From Catenaria anguillulae PL171 (Eukaryota; Blastocladiomycota; Blastocladiomycetes; Blastocladiales; Catenariaceae), in NCBI GenBank assembly GCA_002102555.1, contig MCFL01000022.1, positions 62,001 through 126,000 of the forward strand: 64,000 bases of DNA, in the 5' to 3' direction. A model generated the notes under the pieces. The model saw only the letters and a program-made list of their open reading frames with translations, ran no database searches and was not told where the DNA came from. Both the position numbers and the translations under genes were made by a program. Shown here piece after piece: positions 21,222 to 34,372 of this stretch (positions are counted from its first letter, which is position 1; the number at the start of each line of letters is the position of its first letter).

Positions 21222-22334
21222 GAAGTTGATTGCAACTGAGGCAGTGGTCGTGTAGGATCGGGTTGTAGATTTTTTTTCTCGGTTCAATTGTGTTTCGCTC
21301 GCATTCTGATGTACACATGAATACCCTTCATTCATAAAATTGGTGCGGCATGAGACTGGCGGATCATCGATGAGAAGCACAGATATACCGCGTCCGCGAC
21401 GGCTCACGATGTGTCGTGACTGGTGTTGGTGAATTCGCCCAAATGAGCTTGGCTGTTTATGCTTTCACGATGATGCAGCGATATCGCTATGAAGCTCGAG
21501 GCAGCGGAGACAGTCATGACATGTTTAAGGCGGGACGCTCCGGGGCAGTCATCACGGCCCCAAATCGTCAAAGCAGCAAAGTGAGGAACGAAAACGCGTG
21601 CAATCGACGGGCCACTGCAGCCAATGAGTGCCAAGATCTGCCGCTGACGCAAATTGACGACACGACATGGCCAGTCAGAGCACGATCTTGCCAAAATGCC
21701 AGCCAGCAAAAAGGGGATCGGGACGTGCGAGAAAGCAAGCAAGCCCCTGCCATCATCATCGGCCATAACGCTCCTGGGCCGTCGCGCTTTCCAGCTGTTT
21801 TCGCGACAGACGGCCGACACGATCTGTTAACAGCATTGTCGATTTCACTGTCTGCTCTCTCTGCCGACAGCTCGTCCATGAAAGATCAAAACCTACATGA
21901 ATACGCATTCAACGGTATAAAGCCCCAACGCACCGCCGCCCCTCACTCATACAACACGAGGAACCTTTGCCGATCTGCACACTCTGGCACGTCATCACAA
22001 AACGACCCAATCTTTACAAACAGTTGGTGTGTTGCTTGCCCTCCTCTGTATTCAGCCTGTGGCCACGGGCCCGGCAGCCGGTCGCGCGCCAGAGCTTGCG
22101 CGCTCGTCGTAGACCCCCTGTGATACAGCCACGACCCGGACTCTCTGGCCCGACGCGCGCCTATTCCGCCCAGCTGACCCCAGCCGTTGATCAGCCGCAG
22201 CGTTTCCGTCGTGACTTCATGCCGACCTTGACCCGAGATCGATTCAAACTAACGACGCGTGCCCATTCCTTTTTGTGGCCCGCGCCACCCTTGCAATCGA
22301 CAGATCTTGAACCCGCATACCACCCTACAAAGCC
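21222..22334. other. Intergenic; upstream region of ERG25
   Basis: Contains a 235-codon open frame (21416-22123) without an ATG at its start and without motifs; I do not call it. TATAAAG at 21916-21922 is the best core-promoter candidate, 413 bp before the ERG25 ATG, so a long leader or leader intron is possible. Confidence 0.45.
21916..21922 (+). promoter_or_regulatory. TATA-like element upstream of ERG25
   Basis: TATAAAG in the context CGGTATAAAGCCCC. Its distance from the ATG (413 bp) makes assignment tentative. Confidence 0.3.
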
Positions 22335-23228
22335 ATGACTGCCGCCGCGACCGTCAACCTCGACACCTTGCCCTGGATCGACCGCCAGTGGGCCACGCTC
22401 TTCTCGGACGATACCAACCACCTGATCGTGCTCACGCTCATTTCCTTTATCGTGCACGAGGTCGTCTACTATGGCCGCCACCTGCCCTACCTGATTGCCG
22501 ACTACATCCCCTCGTGGCAAAAGTACAAGTTGCAAGAAGACAAGCACCTGACGCGCGACGAGTACTGGAAGTGCCTCAAGGGTGTTCTCTCGGCCCACTA
22601 CCTGGTCGAGCTCCCGCTCATGACGCTCTTCCACCCAACGGCCCAGCTCTTTGGCATGCGCGTTGCCGAGGTGCCCCTGCCCTCTTGGTCGCGTATCGCC
22701 ATGGAATCGTGCCTGTTTTTGGTGATTGAAGACACGTACCACTACTGGGCACACCGCGCACTGCACAAGGGGAACCTGTACAAGCTGATCCACAAGCAGC
22801 ACCACGAGTTTGCGGCCCCCGTTGGCATTTGCGCCGAGTATGCACACCCGCTCGAGGTCATCATTCTGTCCATGGGCACGCTGCTTGGGCCGTTGATTTA
22901 CACATGGGCCACGGGCGACTTCCACGTGTTTTCCATGCTCGTGTGGTCCGTCATTCGCACGTGCCAGGCGGTCGAGGCGCATTCCGGTTACGATTTCCCT
23001 TGGTCCATCAACAAGTTTATCCCGTTCTGGTCGGGCGCAGACCACCACGATTTCCATCACCAAAACTTTATTGGCAACTACTCGACCTCGTTCCGCTGGT
23101 GGGACTTGATCATGGGCACCGAGGGCAGTTATCGGTTGGTCAGGGCAAAGCAAGCATTGGCAAAGGCAGAGCGCGAGCATTCGGGCATGAAGAAGGCCGA
23201 CTCAAAGATGAAGGTCAAGGAAGAGTAA
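22335..23228 (+). CDS. ERG25: C-4 methylsterol oxidase ERG25 (MSMO1)
   Basis: Single exon, 297 residues. Fatty-acid hydroxylase superfamily with three His clusters for a di-iron centre: HRALH, HKQHH and HHDFHH, plus the upstream IEDTYHYWAHR context typical of methylsterol monooxygenase. Hydrophobic stretches (HLIVLTLISFIVHEVVYY, VIILSMGTLLGPLIYTWA) are ER membrane segments. The C-terminus is lysine-rich (MKKADSKMKVKEE), as expected for an ER-resident protein. It oxidises the C-4 methyl groups of sterol intermediates in the ergosterol pathway with O2 and cytochrome b5. Length matches the fungal family. No intron. Confidence 0.92.
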   Translation: MTAAATVNLDTLPWIDRQWATLFSDDTNHLIVLTLISFIVHEVVYYGRHLPYLIADYIPSWQKYKLQEDKHLTRDEYWKCLKGVLSAHYLVELPLMTLFHPTAQLFGMRVAEVPLPSWSRIAMESCLFLVIEDTYHYWAHRALHKGNLYKLIHKQHHEFAAPVGICAEYAHPLEVIILSMGTLLGPLIYTWATGDFHVFSMLVWSVIRTCQAVEAHSGYDFPWSINKFIPFWSGADHHDFHHQNFIGNYSTSFRWWDLIMGTEGSYRLVRAKQALAKAEREHSGMKKADSKMKVKEE

Positions 23229-24437
23229 CTTGACGTTTTTTTGTAGTGTTCCGTGGTCGAATCGATTCCTTAGTATTCTTTCTCCCCAACCGTTTTGGAC
23301 TTGGCTCAGCGCAGTTTCTTTTAGTGCTCGTGCTTTCTTCTTTTGCATTGTCTTGCTATATGTATCTGTTTTTGTTGTTGCAGCGTCAAGTTCGTCCAGT
23401 TTGTAATATGTAAACTTCTGCCTGTTTATAAGCATTGCTCGCAGGAGAGCCTCAGTTAGCGTGCATGGTACATGGGAAACGAGCTTCCTGCCAGTGACAT
23501 TTGCCCTCGACCTGAACTGCCTTGGACGGTCGCCATGTCACCATTTCGTATCAAGATTCATCACGACAAACAAAACTGTGCCATCCAAGTGCAACTGAAG
23601 TTGCAAGCATGACGAGCGCAGGATCGGAGGCCCGTGCTGCTTGCATGCTTCCACTCCGCTTTCACATAGTGGACACGTCACATAAATGTGTATGCGTCGC
23701 CGACTGAGCCTGGGAACCACTTTCGAAGCTTTGCTTGAGCAAAATTCTGACATGGTGATTGCTGCTTGTCGTCCAGACTAACGAGGACTTTGGCCTCGGA
23801 TCGAGCGCATCATTTGCGCGACGGATCATGCGTGGGAATCAAGCTCGCTTGGTTGTCGTGCGCTGCCCGGAGGATGGTTCGGGTTCAACATGTGGTGGCA
23901 TTTGACGTTTTTTTGCATCATAGTTTTGAATGGAACCTGTCCATCTTGACTTGATGTTTTGTTGTCGTGCTTCCGTCTCCGTGCCTGGTCTGTGGTGTGA
24001 CATTTGATGCATTTCTAGTTGGGATTCGAGTTGTTTGTGGATCCATCCGTACCCTGGCTCTGGCGTCCACTATCCATTTCAGTGTGCCGTTCTATTCATG
24101 CTGGCAGTCAATGATTCGGACCACACGAGCGAGCGGCTGAGGCCTTTGCAGAGACGAGTTGGCCCGCCGATCGGACAAGTTCAATCTCACTTCTCCAAGT
24201 CACTCCCCGAGAGATGCCGACGCGCCATGCTGATGTGATAAATGGTCATCAATGATGCTTCGGATACACATGCACCTGTGTCTCCCACACCTAAACTACG
24301 CATAGCAAAACAACCCAAACCGGTTCGCCCACCGGCCCCGCCTACTTCCAACCTGCCCCCTGCGCCTCGCCCTCGCGTCATCTCGCGATCAGTCAGCCAA
24401 CCACCACCACCCACCAACCACCCACACCACACGCACT
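23229..24437. other. Intergenic, no gene seen
   Basis: About 1.2 kb without supported genes. A CCACC-rich stretch (about 24390-24430) precedes PRE1. Confidence 0.5.
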
Positions 24438-25146
24438 ATGGAATCCCTCTTTGGCATCACGGGCAAGGACTTTGTGGTCGTCGCCTCGGACATGTCGTCG
24501 ATCCGGTCCATTGTCGTGCTCAAGTCGCACGAGGACCGCACGCGTGAGCTCAACAAGCACAATGTCCTACTGTACACGGGCGAGCCAGGCGACTCTGTGC
24601 AGTTTGCAGAATACATCCAGCGCAACGTCCAGCTTTACTCGATCCGCAACGATGTTGCTCTCAATACGCAAGGGTGTGCGGCGTTCACGCGCAGGGCATT
24701 GGCCGATTCGTTGCGGTCGCGGGTATGTCCAGCGGGCCATCTTTGTCAGCCTCTGGCGCTGCTTTTCGATTCGATTCCTGACCTTTTATTGTGGTTGATT
24801 TGTGTTTTCAATCTAGGGCGCCTACTCGACCAACCTGCTGATTGCCGGATACGACCCAAAGGACGGACCAAAGCTGTACTGGATTGACTACATTTCGTCG
24901 GCGCTTTCTGTGCCGTTTGCCTGCCAAGGCTACGCCGGCTACTTTTGCTACTCGACCATGGACCGCTACTACAAGCCCGACCTGTCCAAGGACGAGGCCA
25001 TTGCCCTCATCAAAAAGTGCATCTCGGAACTCAAGACGCGGTTTGTTGCAAACTTGCCCAATTGGCAGATCAAGGTCATTGATGCAAAGGGTATTGAGAC
25101 CACCATTATCAAGGCCGACGACATTGCCAATGAGATGAAGATGTAA
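24438..25146 (+). CDS. PRE1: 20S proteasome subunit beta-4 (PRE1/PSMB2)
   Basis: Exons 24438..24722 and 24817..25146 (94-bp phase-0 intron) give 204 residues, the size of PSMB2 (201). The protein starts MESLFGITGKDFVVVASD, the beta-4 signature without propeptide or catalytic N-terminal Thr, so it is a non-catalytic beta subunit. Further matches are FAEYIQRNVQLYSIRN, GAYSTNLLIAGYD, LYWIDYISS and YCYSTMD-like residues. It is built into the beta ring of the 20S core in nucleus and cytosol. Transcribed toward the 7-TM gene; stops are 211 bp apart. Confidence 0.95.
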
Positions 25147-25357
25147 GGGGATTGCTATTGCCTGTTGAGGATCTTGGTTTGTTGCTGTTGTTTGATGGAC
25201 GAGGAGGTTGGAAGATTGGCGTTCTCGTGTCAATGCAAAGTTTGTCTGCCTGGAACATCGTGCAATGTTTATGCTCACTTGTCCCATGAGTCACCACACC
25301 ACATGAGCAGGAAGTACAGGTATCGTGTATAGTCGATTCAATCAAAACATGTTCTTG

Positions 25358-26803
25358 TCAAAAATGCATCCTGACTTGCGGTTGGGGCGACCGCGGCAAC
25401 CCCCTTGCCCTCTGCGGCGGCGTATACGCCCTTTGAACAATTGGCGGCACCGCCCCGTCGCGCTCCAACTCGACCGTGACCGTACTTGTCGTGACGGTCC
25501 CAACAGACACTGTCGCAACTGTACCCGCAAACGGAGGAGCATATGCGGGCGGTGCATTTGGACTGCTCGGAGCATACACGCTCTTGGCATAGTACGAGTC
25601 GAGTTGAATCGCAAGGGCAAGATCCAGTTCCGGTGGGTCGCGGTGATGCATGATCGAACTTGGTGCGGGTGGTATCGACAAGTGTGTCGCCGAGATCGAT
25701 TTGGTTTGGCTGAGACTGAGCGCCTTGAGCAGGACGCGAGTGTGCCCTACAGACCACAGGTAGAAACATGCTGTCTCAACCAGCGGAGCGAGTCGGTTGA
25801 GACCTAAAAGCAAGATGCAAAGTGGGAATCAGCACCATGTCTGATCCCAGGCACAAAACTTGTGAAACAACATACCGATGGAGAAGTACATGGCCTTGCC
25901 CCACCGCTCGCCATCAACCAACGTCATGAGACTCACGACCACATACAACATGGTTGTTGCCGCGGGCGGTACATACGGCAGCGTTAACCGGACCACATCC
26001 TCTCGCCTCAACCTCGGCACCACTGTCGCACCACCCGGGCCCGCGAAATGATCCCCAATGCCCCTCGCGGCCGCCAACCTTGCTGACGCCATGACCCGTT
26101 TGGCAAACAAGTAATCGCACACGAGGTTGGTCACATGCACAACCATGAATGTGACAAACCCAAAGTACTTGTGCTGGTCGCGGTAAAACTCGACCGTGTC
26201 ATTCGACTCGTCCGAATCAAGTGCACCAGACCGGTTGTGGACCGTTTCGATGATGCGCAGGGCGGCCGACGACGACAGGTTGATGGTGATGACAAACGTC
26301 AGCAACAGCGACAGCAGTCGAAATCGGCGTTTGGCGTCGAGTGGACGTGTGGGCGAAATGAGATATAGGCGGTACAGACGGCAAATGGTGACACAACCAT
26401 ACCCTGTTTGACAGTCTCAATTTGGTTGTGAGCAAGGTGCTACAGAGCGGCCGATCGAAGCGGGAAAGAGAACGCACACACCGATCCGGACAAAGGCAGT
26501 CACGAGAAACGACAAAAGCGGTGGATACGTCCAAAGTGTTCCCTTGGACCACATGGCCAGTGTGAACCCAAACTCGCCAAACGGCGTGGGTACCAGCAGC
26601 ACGACTCCCACCATGGATGCGCGCCAGAAGAGCGACTGGTTGCGTTGCAATTGCCGCCACACATGCTGGATGGTGAATCCAAGGGCGATGAATGCACAAG
26701 ACAGGGCAAGGAGGTAGGCGAGCACGAGCTGGTCAAAGGTGGTCGAAAAGTCGGCCGTCCATGTTGCGCTTGTTTCCGATACAGACTCTGCGGTTGCTGA
26801 CAT
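25358..26803 (-). CDS. Uncharacterised seven-transmembrane protein
   Basis: Three exons (26482..26803, 25876..26403, 25804-adjacent 25358..25803) give 431 residues; introns are 78 and 72 bp. Hydrophobic segments, in order: LVLAYLLALSCAFIALGF, MVGVVLLVPTPFGEFGFTL, LLSFLVTAFVRIGVCVL, LLLTFVITINLSSSAALRI, YFGFVTFMVVHVTNLVCDYL, LPYVPPAATTMLYVVVSLM and LVETACFYLWSVG. A basic loop (RLYRLYLISPTRPLDAKRR) follows TM3, where G-protein-coupled receptors contact G proteins, but I see no DRY, NPxxY or other receptor-family motif. The C-terminal 100 residues are polar and Pro-rich. It may be a GPCR-like receptor; family unknown. Splice joins are supported by frame and by gain of continuous TM segments. Confidence 0.7.
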
Positions 26804-27768
26804 ATCGGGTATCTGGAGATAGACGCTGAGGGATAAAGTCAAGCAGTCGACGTGAAGCGTGCATGGAAAGGTGGTGGGTTGGGCGGCCAACCCGTTAAAT
26901 GAAGAGCGGAGCAGATCCGACTCAAAGGCAGGACATGTTTCCACATGTTGATATGGTACAACTCTTCGTATCGGACTCGACACATATCAGGTTGCAGCGG
27001 CCCTCCAACCAAACAATCACCAGCCTAGACAGTTCTGTGGCCGTGGAGCAAACGTTTGGATGGCTGTTGCTGGATCAGGGCCGACTCGAAACACCAAAGA
27101 ATAGTGGTTCTGGAGTACTTTACCAAGCACTTCAGTTTCACACCGACTGCTTCTCGCTCTCGCTTTAGCAGGCTTTGCGAGCACAAATTTGACTGGGTCC
27201 AGTCATGTGGGAAGGTAAATATGGAGGCGCGCGTCCTGGGCAAAGAATAGACGCGTCCGTCTCGCAGGTGCAAACAACTGCGCCTTGAATGTGCGCCGGG
27301 GTTGGGCTTATGCTCCAAGCACAAAGCAGGGGGTACCGCGCATGATTAAGCGAAATCCGATGGACGGCTGACTTGTACTTGGCCCAGGATGAGGAGCCAA
27401 AATCGTTTCCATTTTGCTGTTGCAAGCAATTGAACGGGAATCTAGAGTTGGTATACCGTGTTGCTGGGCGTTAGAGCAAGGCGTCGCCTCAAGTGACTTC
27501 AGGCCTTGAGCGGAGGCGCAAGGGACCGCATATTGGAGTATTTTGCCCCGTTAACGGAATCAGTGAGCCGTCATGTCTTTGTTTGGTCCAGAGCTCATTG
27601 AGAATGCGGTCTGCTCATCGAAATCAAAAGGTGCTGCGAGATCGAAGAACCGTCCCCAACATGCTGGCTGAACATCGCGAGACATGGCCTCGCACACCGA
27701 GTACAACTGTGCATCCGTTGCCATGAACTTTGTGTACAGTATATACTGTCTTTACTGCCGACTCACTC
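26804..27768. other. Intergenic, no gene seen
   Basis: Divergent upstream regions of the 7-TM gene and PCBD. Short open frames only. Confidence 0.5.
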
Positions 27769-27775
27769 TATAAAT
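27769..27775 (+). promoter_or_regulatory. TATA box of the PCBD gene
   Basis: TATAAAT in CACTCTATAAATTC, 134 bp upstream of the ATG at 27909. Confidence 0.5.
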
Positions 27776-27908
27776 TCTCACCACGCGCCGCCCGCCCGAG
27801 TCCACCACCCGTCCAAAGACTCAGTCGCTCACCGAGTCTGCCGTCGTCATTGACAAACAGATCCACGACTCTACCAAGGATTCCATTTTCATTCCATACA
27901 TCGCAAGC

Positions 27909-28297
27909 ATGATCTCCAAGCTCGCCAACCGCGCCGCCTCTCTCTCACCTCTGCTTGCCCGTGGCTGGAAGGACCAGCTGCCCAAGCGCGACGCCATCAT
28001 CAAGGCCTACCAGTTCCAAAACTTCAACCAGGCATGGCAATTCATGTCTGCCGTTGCGCTCAAGGCCGAGCAGCACGATCATCATCCCGTACGTTTGATT
28101 CTACGACCTGTGCCGACGCAAAAGGGGACCAGGACGAGAGACACCCTGACATATGCTTTGCGTCTGGACAGGAATGGTTCAACGTGTACAACAAGGTCGA
28201 GGTGACTTGGTCAACGCACGATGCGCAAGGATGTTCCGAGCGCGATGTCAAGCTTGCGCAGTTTTGTGACGAGGTGGCGGAAAAGTTGGTCAAGTAA
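27909..28297 (+). CDS. PCBD: Pterin-4a-carbinolamine dehydratase
   Basis: Exons 27909..28088 and 28172..28297 (83-bp phase-0 intron) give 101 residues, the normal size (human 104). Conserved elements: [25 protein letters not shown], the catalytic HDHHP directly before the splice, then [20 protein letters not shown] and the C-terminal acidic helix. The enzyme dehydrates 4a-hydroxytetrahydropterin to recycle tetrahydrobiopterin-type cofactors. All three family histidines (two in HDHHP, one in STHDAQG) are present. Confidence 0.93.
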
Positions 28298-28770
28298 AGA
28301 TCATGGGCGCTAGCGTGTTGTCCCCTGGACGTGTGTACATAATGGATCCTGTGCTACCTTCTTTGGAGCCCTGCCCTCCATCGAGACTCTCACGATCGAG
28401 TCGCGGTGGTTGCACTGGCGGACGATGTAAGGTGAAGCCCTGCGTGCTGCGGCCAAGCCAAGGGTACCGTTTCCCTCGAGAGGAGACCAGCGGGACCAAA
28501 GTGGGGCCGAATGGACGACTCTGCGAACGCACCACCGGGCCTCGAGGTCATCGGTAAATTGAGCGTATATTTTGAGCGGATAATGACAACACTTTACGGT
28601 TACCGAACGAGTGACATCACCGGTTTTGACGTGCACCGAACACCCCCGAAAAATTTTTAGACTTCAAAACCACAGAGCGCCTACAGGTAAACGCTGAGCT
28701 GAGCTGAGCTGAGCTGAGCTGTGCACCTCAACACTGGCAATGAAATAACTCATCAAGGGAAGAGAACTGA
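28298..28770. other. Upstream region of the bZIP gene with CRE-like sites
   Basis: Contains TGACATCA (28612-28619) and TGACGTG (28627-28633), both close to the CRE consensus TGACGTCA bound by ATF/CREB proteins, and a GAGCT pentamer microsatellite. No gene seen. Confidence 0.45.
28693..28720. repeat. Pentanucleotide microsatellite (GAGCT)n
   Basis: Five tandem GAGCT units plus flanking partial units, 50 bp upstream of the bZIP start codon. Confidence 0.85.
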
Positions 28771-30156
28771 ATGCAATCCATCCGAACACTCCCTTCTCAC
28801 AACCGCCTGCCACCAATGCCCACTCCGCCAACACTTTCGACCTTGCCGTCAACGACTTCGTCGTCCTCGCGCGGCACCACCCCTCCATCGTCCATCTCGT
28901 TGCCTCCGCCGCACTCGTCGTCCGCATCAGCACCTTTTGCCCCACACAAACCGCCCGTAGATGGCTTCTCGGACCATGGCGCCCTCCCGACCCCATCCAC
29001 CTTTCTGCGCGCCGTCATGGGCTCGGTCACGGGGCCCGGATCCATTCCCTCACCGGCACTCTTCACCCCATCCGTCCTGGCCCTTGAGCAGGGCGAGCCC
29101 GACCCGTTTGCGGCCTCGTTTCTCGGGTCCACAACCTCATCTTCTTCCTCTTCACCTCCGCGACCTCCGCGAGCCGTGTCACCCCCACGCCACCACCCGC
29201 TGTCGTCATCATCCACGTTGAGTGTTCCCGCACCCAGCAGTGCGGCAAGCAAGTCGTCGCCATTGAAGGACTCGATTACGCTTGCCGCTGACGACTCGAA
29301 TGCAACGTCTGCTGCGAGTTCCGGCGCAAGCACGCCTGTTGCTGCCCCACGCACCGTTGCTACGGCCGCTAAATCCGCATCCAAGAAGTCGGCCGCAAAG
29401 AGTAGTGCAAGTGGAAGCAAACAAATGTCACGTAAACGCAAATCTCCCGACTCGACGCCCGCAACAGCTGCAGCGAGCAACACCACGGTGGGCGATGGCG
29501 CAAGTGAACCTGGGGGCAGCCATCACAGCGATAATGATGAGGATGATGAGGGCCACGACGACGATGACGAGGCTGCGGGCGACACGTTGGACAAGGATGG
29601 AAAGCCAAAGGATAAACGCCAGCGGCATTTGGAGCGCAATCGTGCAGCCGGTACGCTCTCATGCGATTTTCATTCATTACCTCAAGGACATATCTGACAC
29701 CCTCGAGGTTGCTCCCCACCACGCCCTCTAGCCTCAAAATCGCGCCAGCGCCGCAAGCAATGGCTGGCCAACCTGGAACTGCGGTACGCCGAATCGTCCA
29801 CGCGCAACGCCGACCTGCTTGCCGAAGCCACCACGTTGCGCGACCAAATCATTGCCTTGCGCGCGCAGCTCGTGGCACACAAGGCGTGCTCGTCGCACAC
29901 ATGCTCGGTCGTGGCCACGTACTTGTCGGACCCTACCCCGCCGCCCGACTTGACCATTGTGCCCCCACCCGTGGCCGATCCCAGTACTGTGGTACAGGGC
30001 GGGCCAGTGGCCATTGTGCCCATTGCGGCACCCAGTGTGCCGGTGACGCCCGTGGCGCAGGGGGCCGCGGCGGTTGCAGCGCAGGCCATTATGGCCGCGC
30101 AGGCGGTGGCCGAGGCTAGGGAGATGCAACAGCAGCAGGGAGCGGACGCCCAGTAG
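28771..30156 (+). CDS. ATF/CREB-type bZIP transcription factor
   Basis: Exons 28771..29650 and 29732..30156 (81-bp phase-1 intron) give 434 residues. The first 290 residues are Ser/Pro/Ala-rich with an acidic patch (DDEGHDDDDEAAGD). The basic region is assembled across the splice: RQRHLERNRAA then SKSRQRRKQWLANLE, closely matching fungal Atf1 and ATF2. The leucine zipper follows with heptads ending LRAQLVAHKAC. The motif HKACSSHTCS after the zipper is also ATF-like. Expected role: nuclear stress-responsive activator binding CRE sites as a dimer, often under MAP-kinase control in fungi. CRE-like sites in its own upstream region suggest autoregulation (inference). Confidence 0.88.
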
Positions 30157-30262
30157 TGGCTCTTGCAAGACAACGGACTTTGTAGTACTATTTATCTTTG
30201 GGATACTTACTTGTTATATTTATGTACATTTTCAACACTTGCTCTGGTTCATTTGACTGGCA

Positions 30263-30729
30263 CTACAGAATGGTTGGCTTTTTGGTTTCGTTGCGCAGCT
30301 CCCACAACTGTCCGACTTGCTGGTCTGACATCTATTCATGTACAGTATCATGAAAACTCGTTGTCAATCCATGCTGCGTCGTCCCTTCAAACAATCAACA
30401 TCACAGCAACATACCTTATCCAACACTTCCTTGTCCAATGGTCTGCCCTCTACCTTTCCTTTGACCACCACCTGGGACTCCATCTCGTCTGCATACCGTG
30501 TCCACTGGGTAATGAACCCTGCAACAAAGGTCGGGTTGTCGACACTCTTGTGCCTGCGAAACTCGTCGCGGGCATACCGGTCGCCCAGAAACCGCAGTTC
30601 CGGGTTGGGGAAGAGCCGGTGGATGCGCAGGATGCGCCGGTACAAGTGCAGGACTTGAGGGCGAGTCGAGGTGGAGACCGTGGACGCTCCGATGGATGCG
30701 GCGACAGCGGCAGCAGAAGAAGATGACAT
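30263..30729 (-). CDS. SDHAF3: Succinate dehydrogenase assembly factor 3 (ACN9/SDHAF3)
   Basis: Exons 30415..30729 and 30263..30331 (83-bp phase-0 intron with GTATGT donor) give 127 residues. The LYR motif (HLYRRILRIHRLFP) is followed by the family core GDRYARDEFRRHKSV, NPTFVAGFITQWTRYA and, from the second exon, SDQQVGQLWELRNE. It is a mitochondrial matrix factor that protects the SDHB iron-sulfur subunit during complex II assembly. The Ser/Ala-rich N-terminus could be part of a targeting sequence. It is head to head with ERV1, with about 345 bp between start codons. Confidence 0.92.
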
Positions 30730-31073
30730 GGTGGGCAGGCGGGTCAATGTGGAGGTTGGTGCGAGTGCATGGAGTGAGTGCCGTTGCTTCAGAGAAAGAA
30801 TCTCTGACCCAGTGTGCAGAGTGGTGCAGCTGGTCATTGGTGATGGCGTGACAAGCGGATCGTAAATCCAAGTATGTCTCCATGCAGGGACTTGCTTGTT
30901 CCTTGACCTTCTATTGACCTTCTGTTCGCACCAACGACGTGACAAAGACACCCTGTCGTCTCGCACTCTCTCCATTCTTGCCAACTTCAAGCTTACTTCA
31001 CACCATACCTCAAGATGAATGCTACAGTCTCGGACAACCAAGCACTTCCTCGGCCGCCCATACTCCCGGCGTC

Positions 31074-31693
31074 ATGCTCGGGCCCGACGGCAAACCGTGT
31101 ACCGTGTGCGATGGCTTCAAGTCTGGACAAAGGGAAACAAGGCCGATTCGTCGTCAGGCAAGCAGCAGCAGCAGCAGCAACACAACAGAAATCGCCAAAG
31201 CCGTCGTCGCAACCGACTCGGCAACCACGCCGTTGTGGGGCGAGTACGAGCCCGAAACCCCGTGCCCGCCTGGTACGGCCATTCCAACTTGTTGCCGTCA
31301 AGTGTTGAATCACTCAACTCTCACACCTTGGCTGTATATATAGACTCGATCGAGCTCGGCAACCACTCATGGACGTTTCTGCACACATCTGCGGCCTACT
31401 ACCCAGACTCGCCCACCCCACAGCACCAATCGGCCATGGCCCAGCTGCTGCAGGGCGTGTCGCAGCTGTATCCATGCGGCTGGTGTGCCACACATATGCG
31501 CGAGTACATGCAAGCGCATCCGCCCCAGCTCGAGTCGCGCACGGCCGTTTCACAGTGGATGTGTGTCATGCACAATGATGTGAATCGGCGGTTGGGTAAA
31601 CCAGAATTTGATTGCTCGAGGGTCATGGAGAGGTGGAAGGAGAGTTTGGATTTGGCGCGGTGCGGGCCAGAGGGCAGAAAGAAGATTCGGTGA
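31074..31693 (+). CDS. ERV1: FAD-linked sulfhydryl oxidase ERV1 (ALR)
   Basis: Exons 31074..31272 and 31344..31693 (71-bp phase-1 intron) give about 182 residues (yeast Erv1 189). An N-terminal shuttle pair, CTVC (in GPDGKPCTVCDGFK), precedes a Ser-rich linker; then the Erv domain: ELGNHSWTFLHTSAAYYPD, the active-site CGWC (LYPCGWCATH), WMCVMHNDVNRRLGKPEF and DCSRVMERW, which bind FAD. It reoxidises Mia40 in the mitochondrial intermembrane space. The start at 31074 is the first ATG in the coding frame; an ATG at 31015 is in another frame, so a longer spliced N-terminus is possible. Confidence 0.9.
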
Positions 31694-31807
31694 GTCATGG
31701 TGGATGATGAGTAAGTGAATGACAGGATGTGTGTATTTATAGTACATGTATTATCGCAAAATAGATTTATCTCTAACAAGTTGTCAAGGGAGTTTTTGAA
31801 TCCAAGC

Positions 31808-34372
<2,565 letters not shown>

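Noticed and set aside
21416-22123. 235-codon plus-strand frame upstream of ERG25
   Set aside because: Opens on GTG, no early ATG in context, no motif; crosses the putative ERG25 promoter.
22191-23180. 329-codon frame antisense to ERG25
   Set aside because: Shadow of a well-supported gene.
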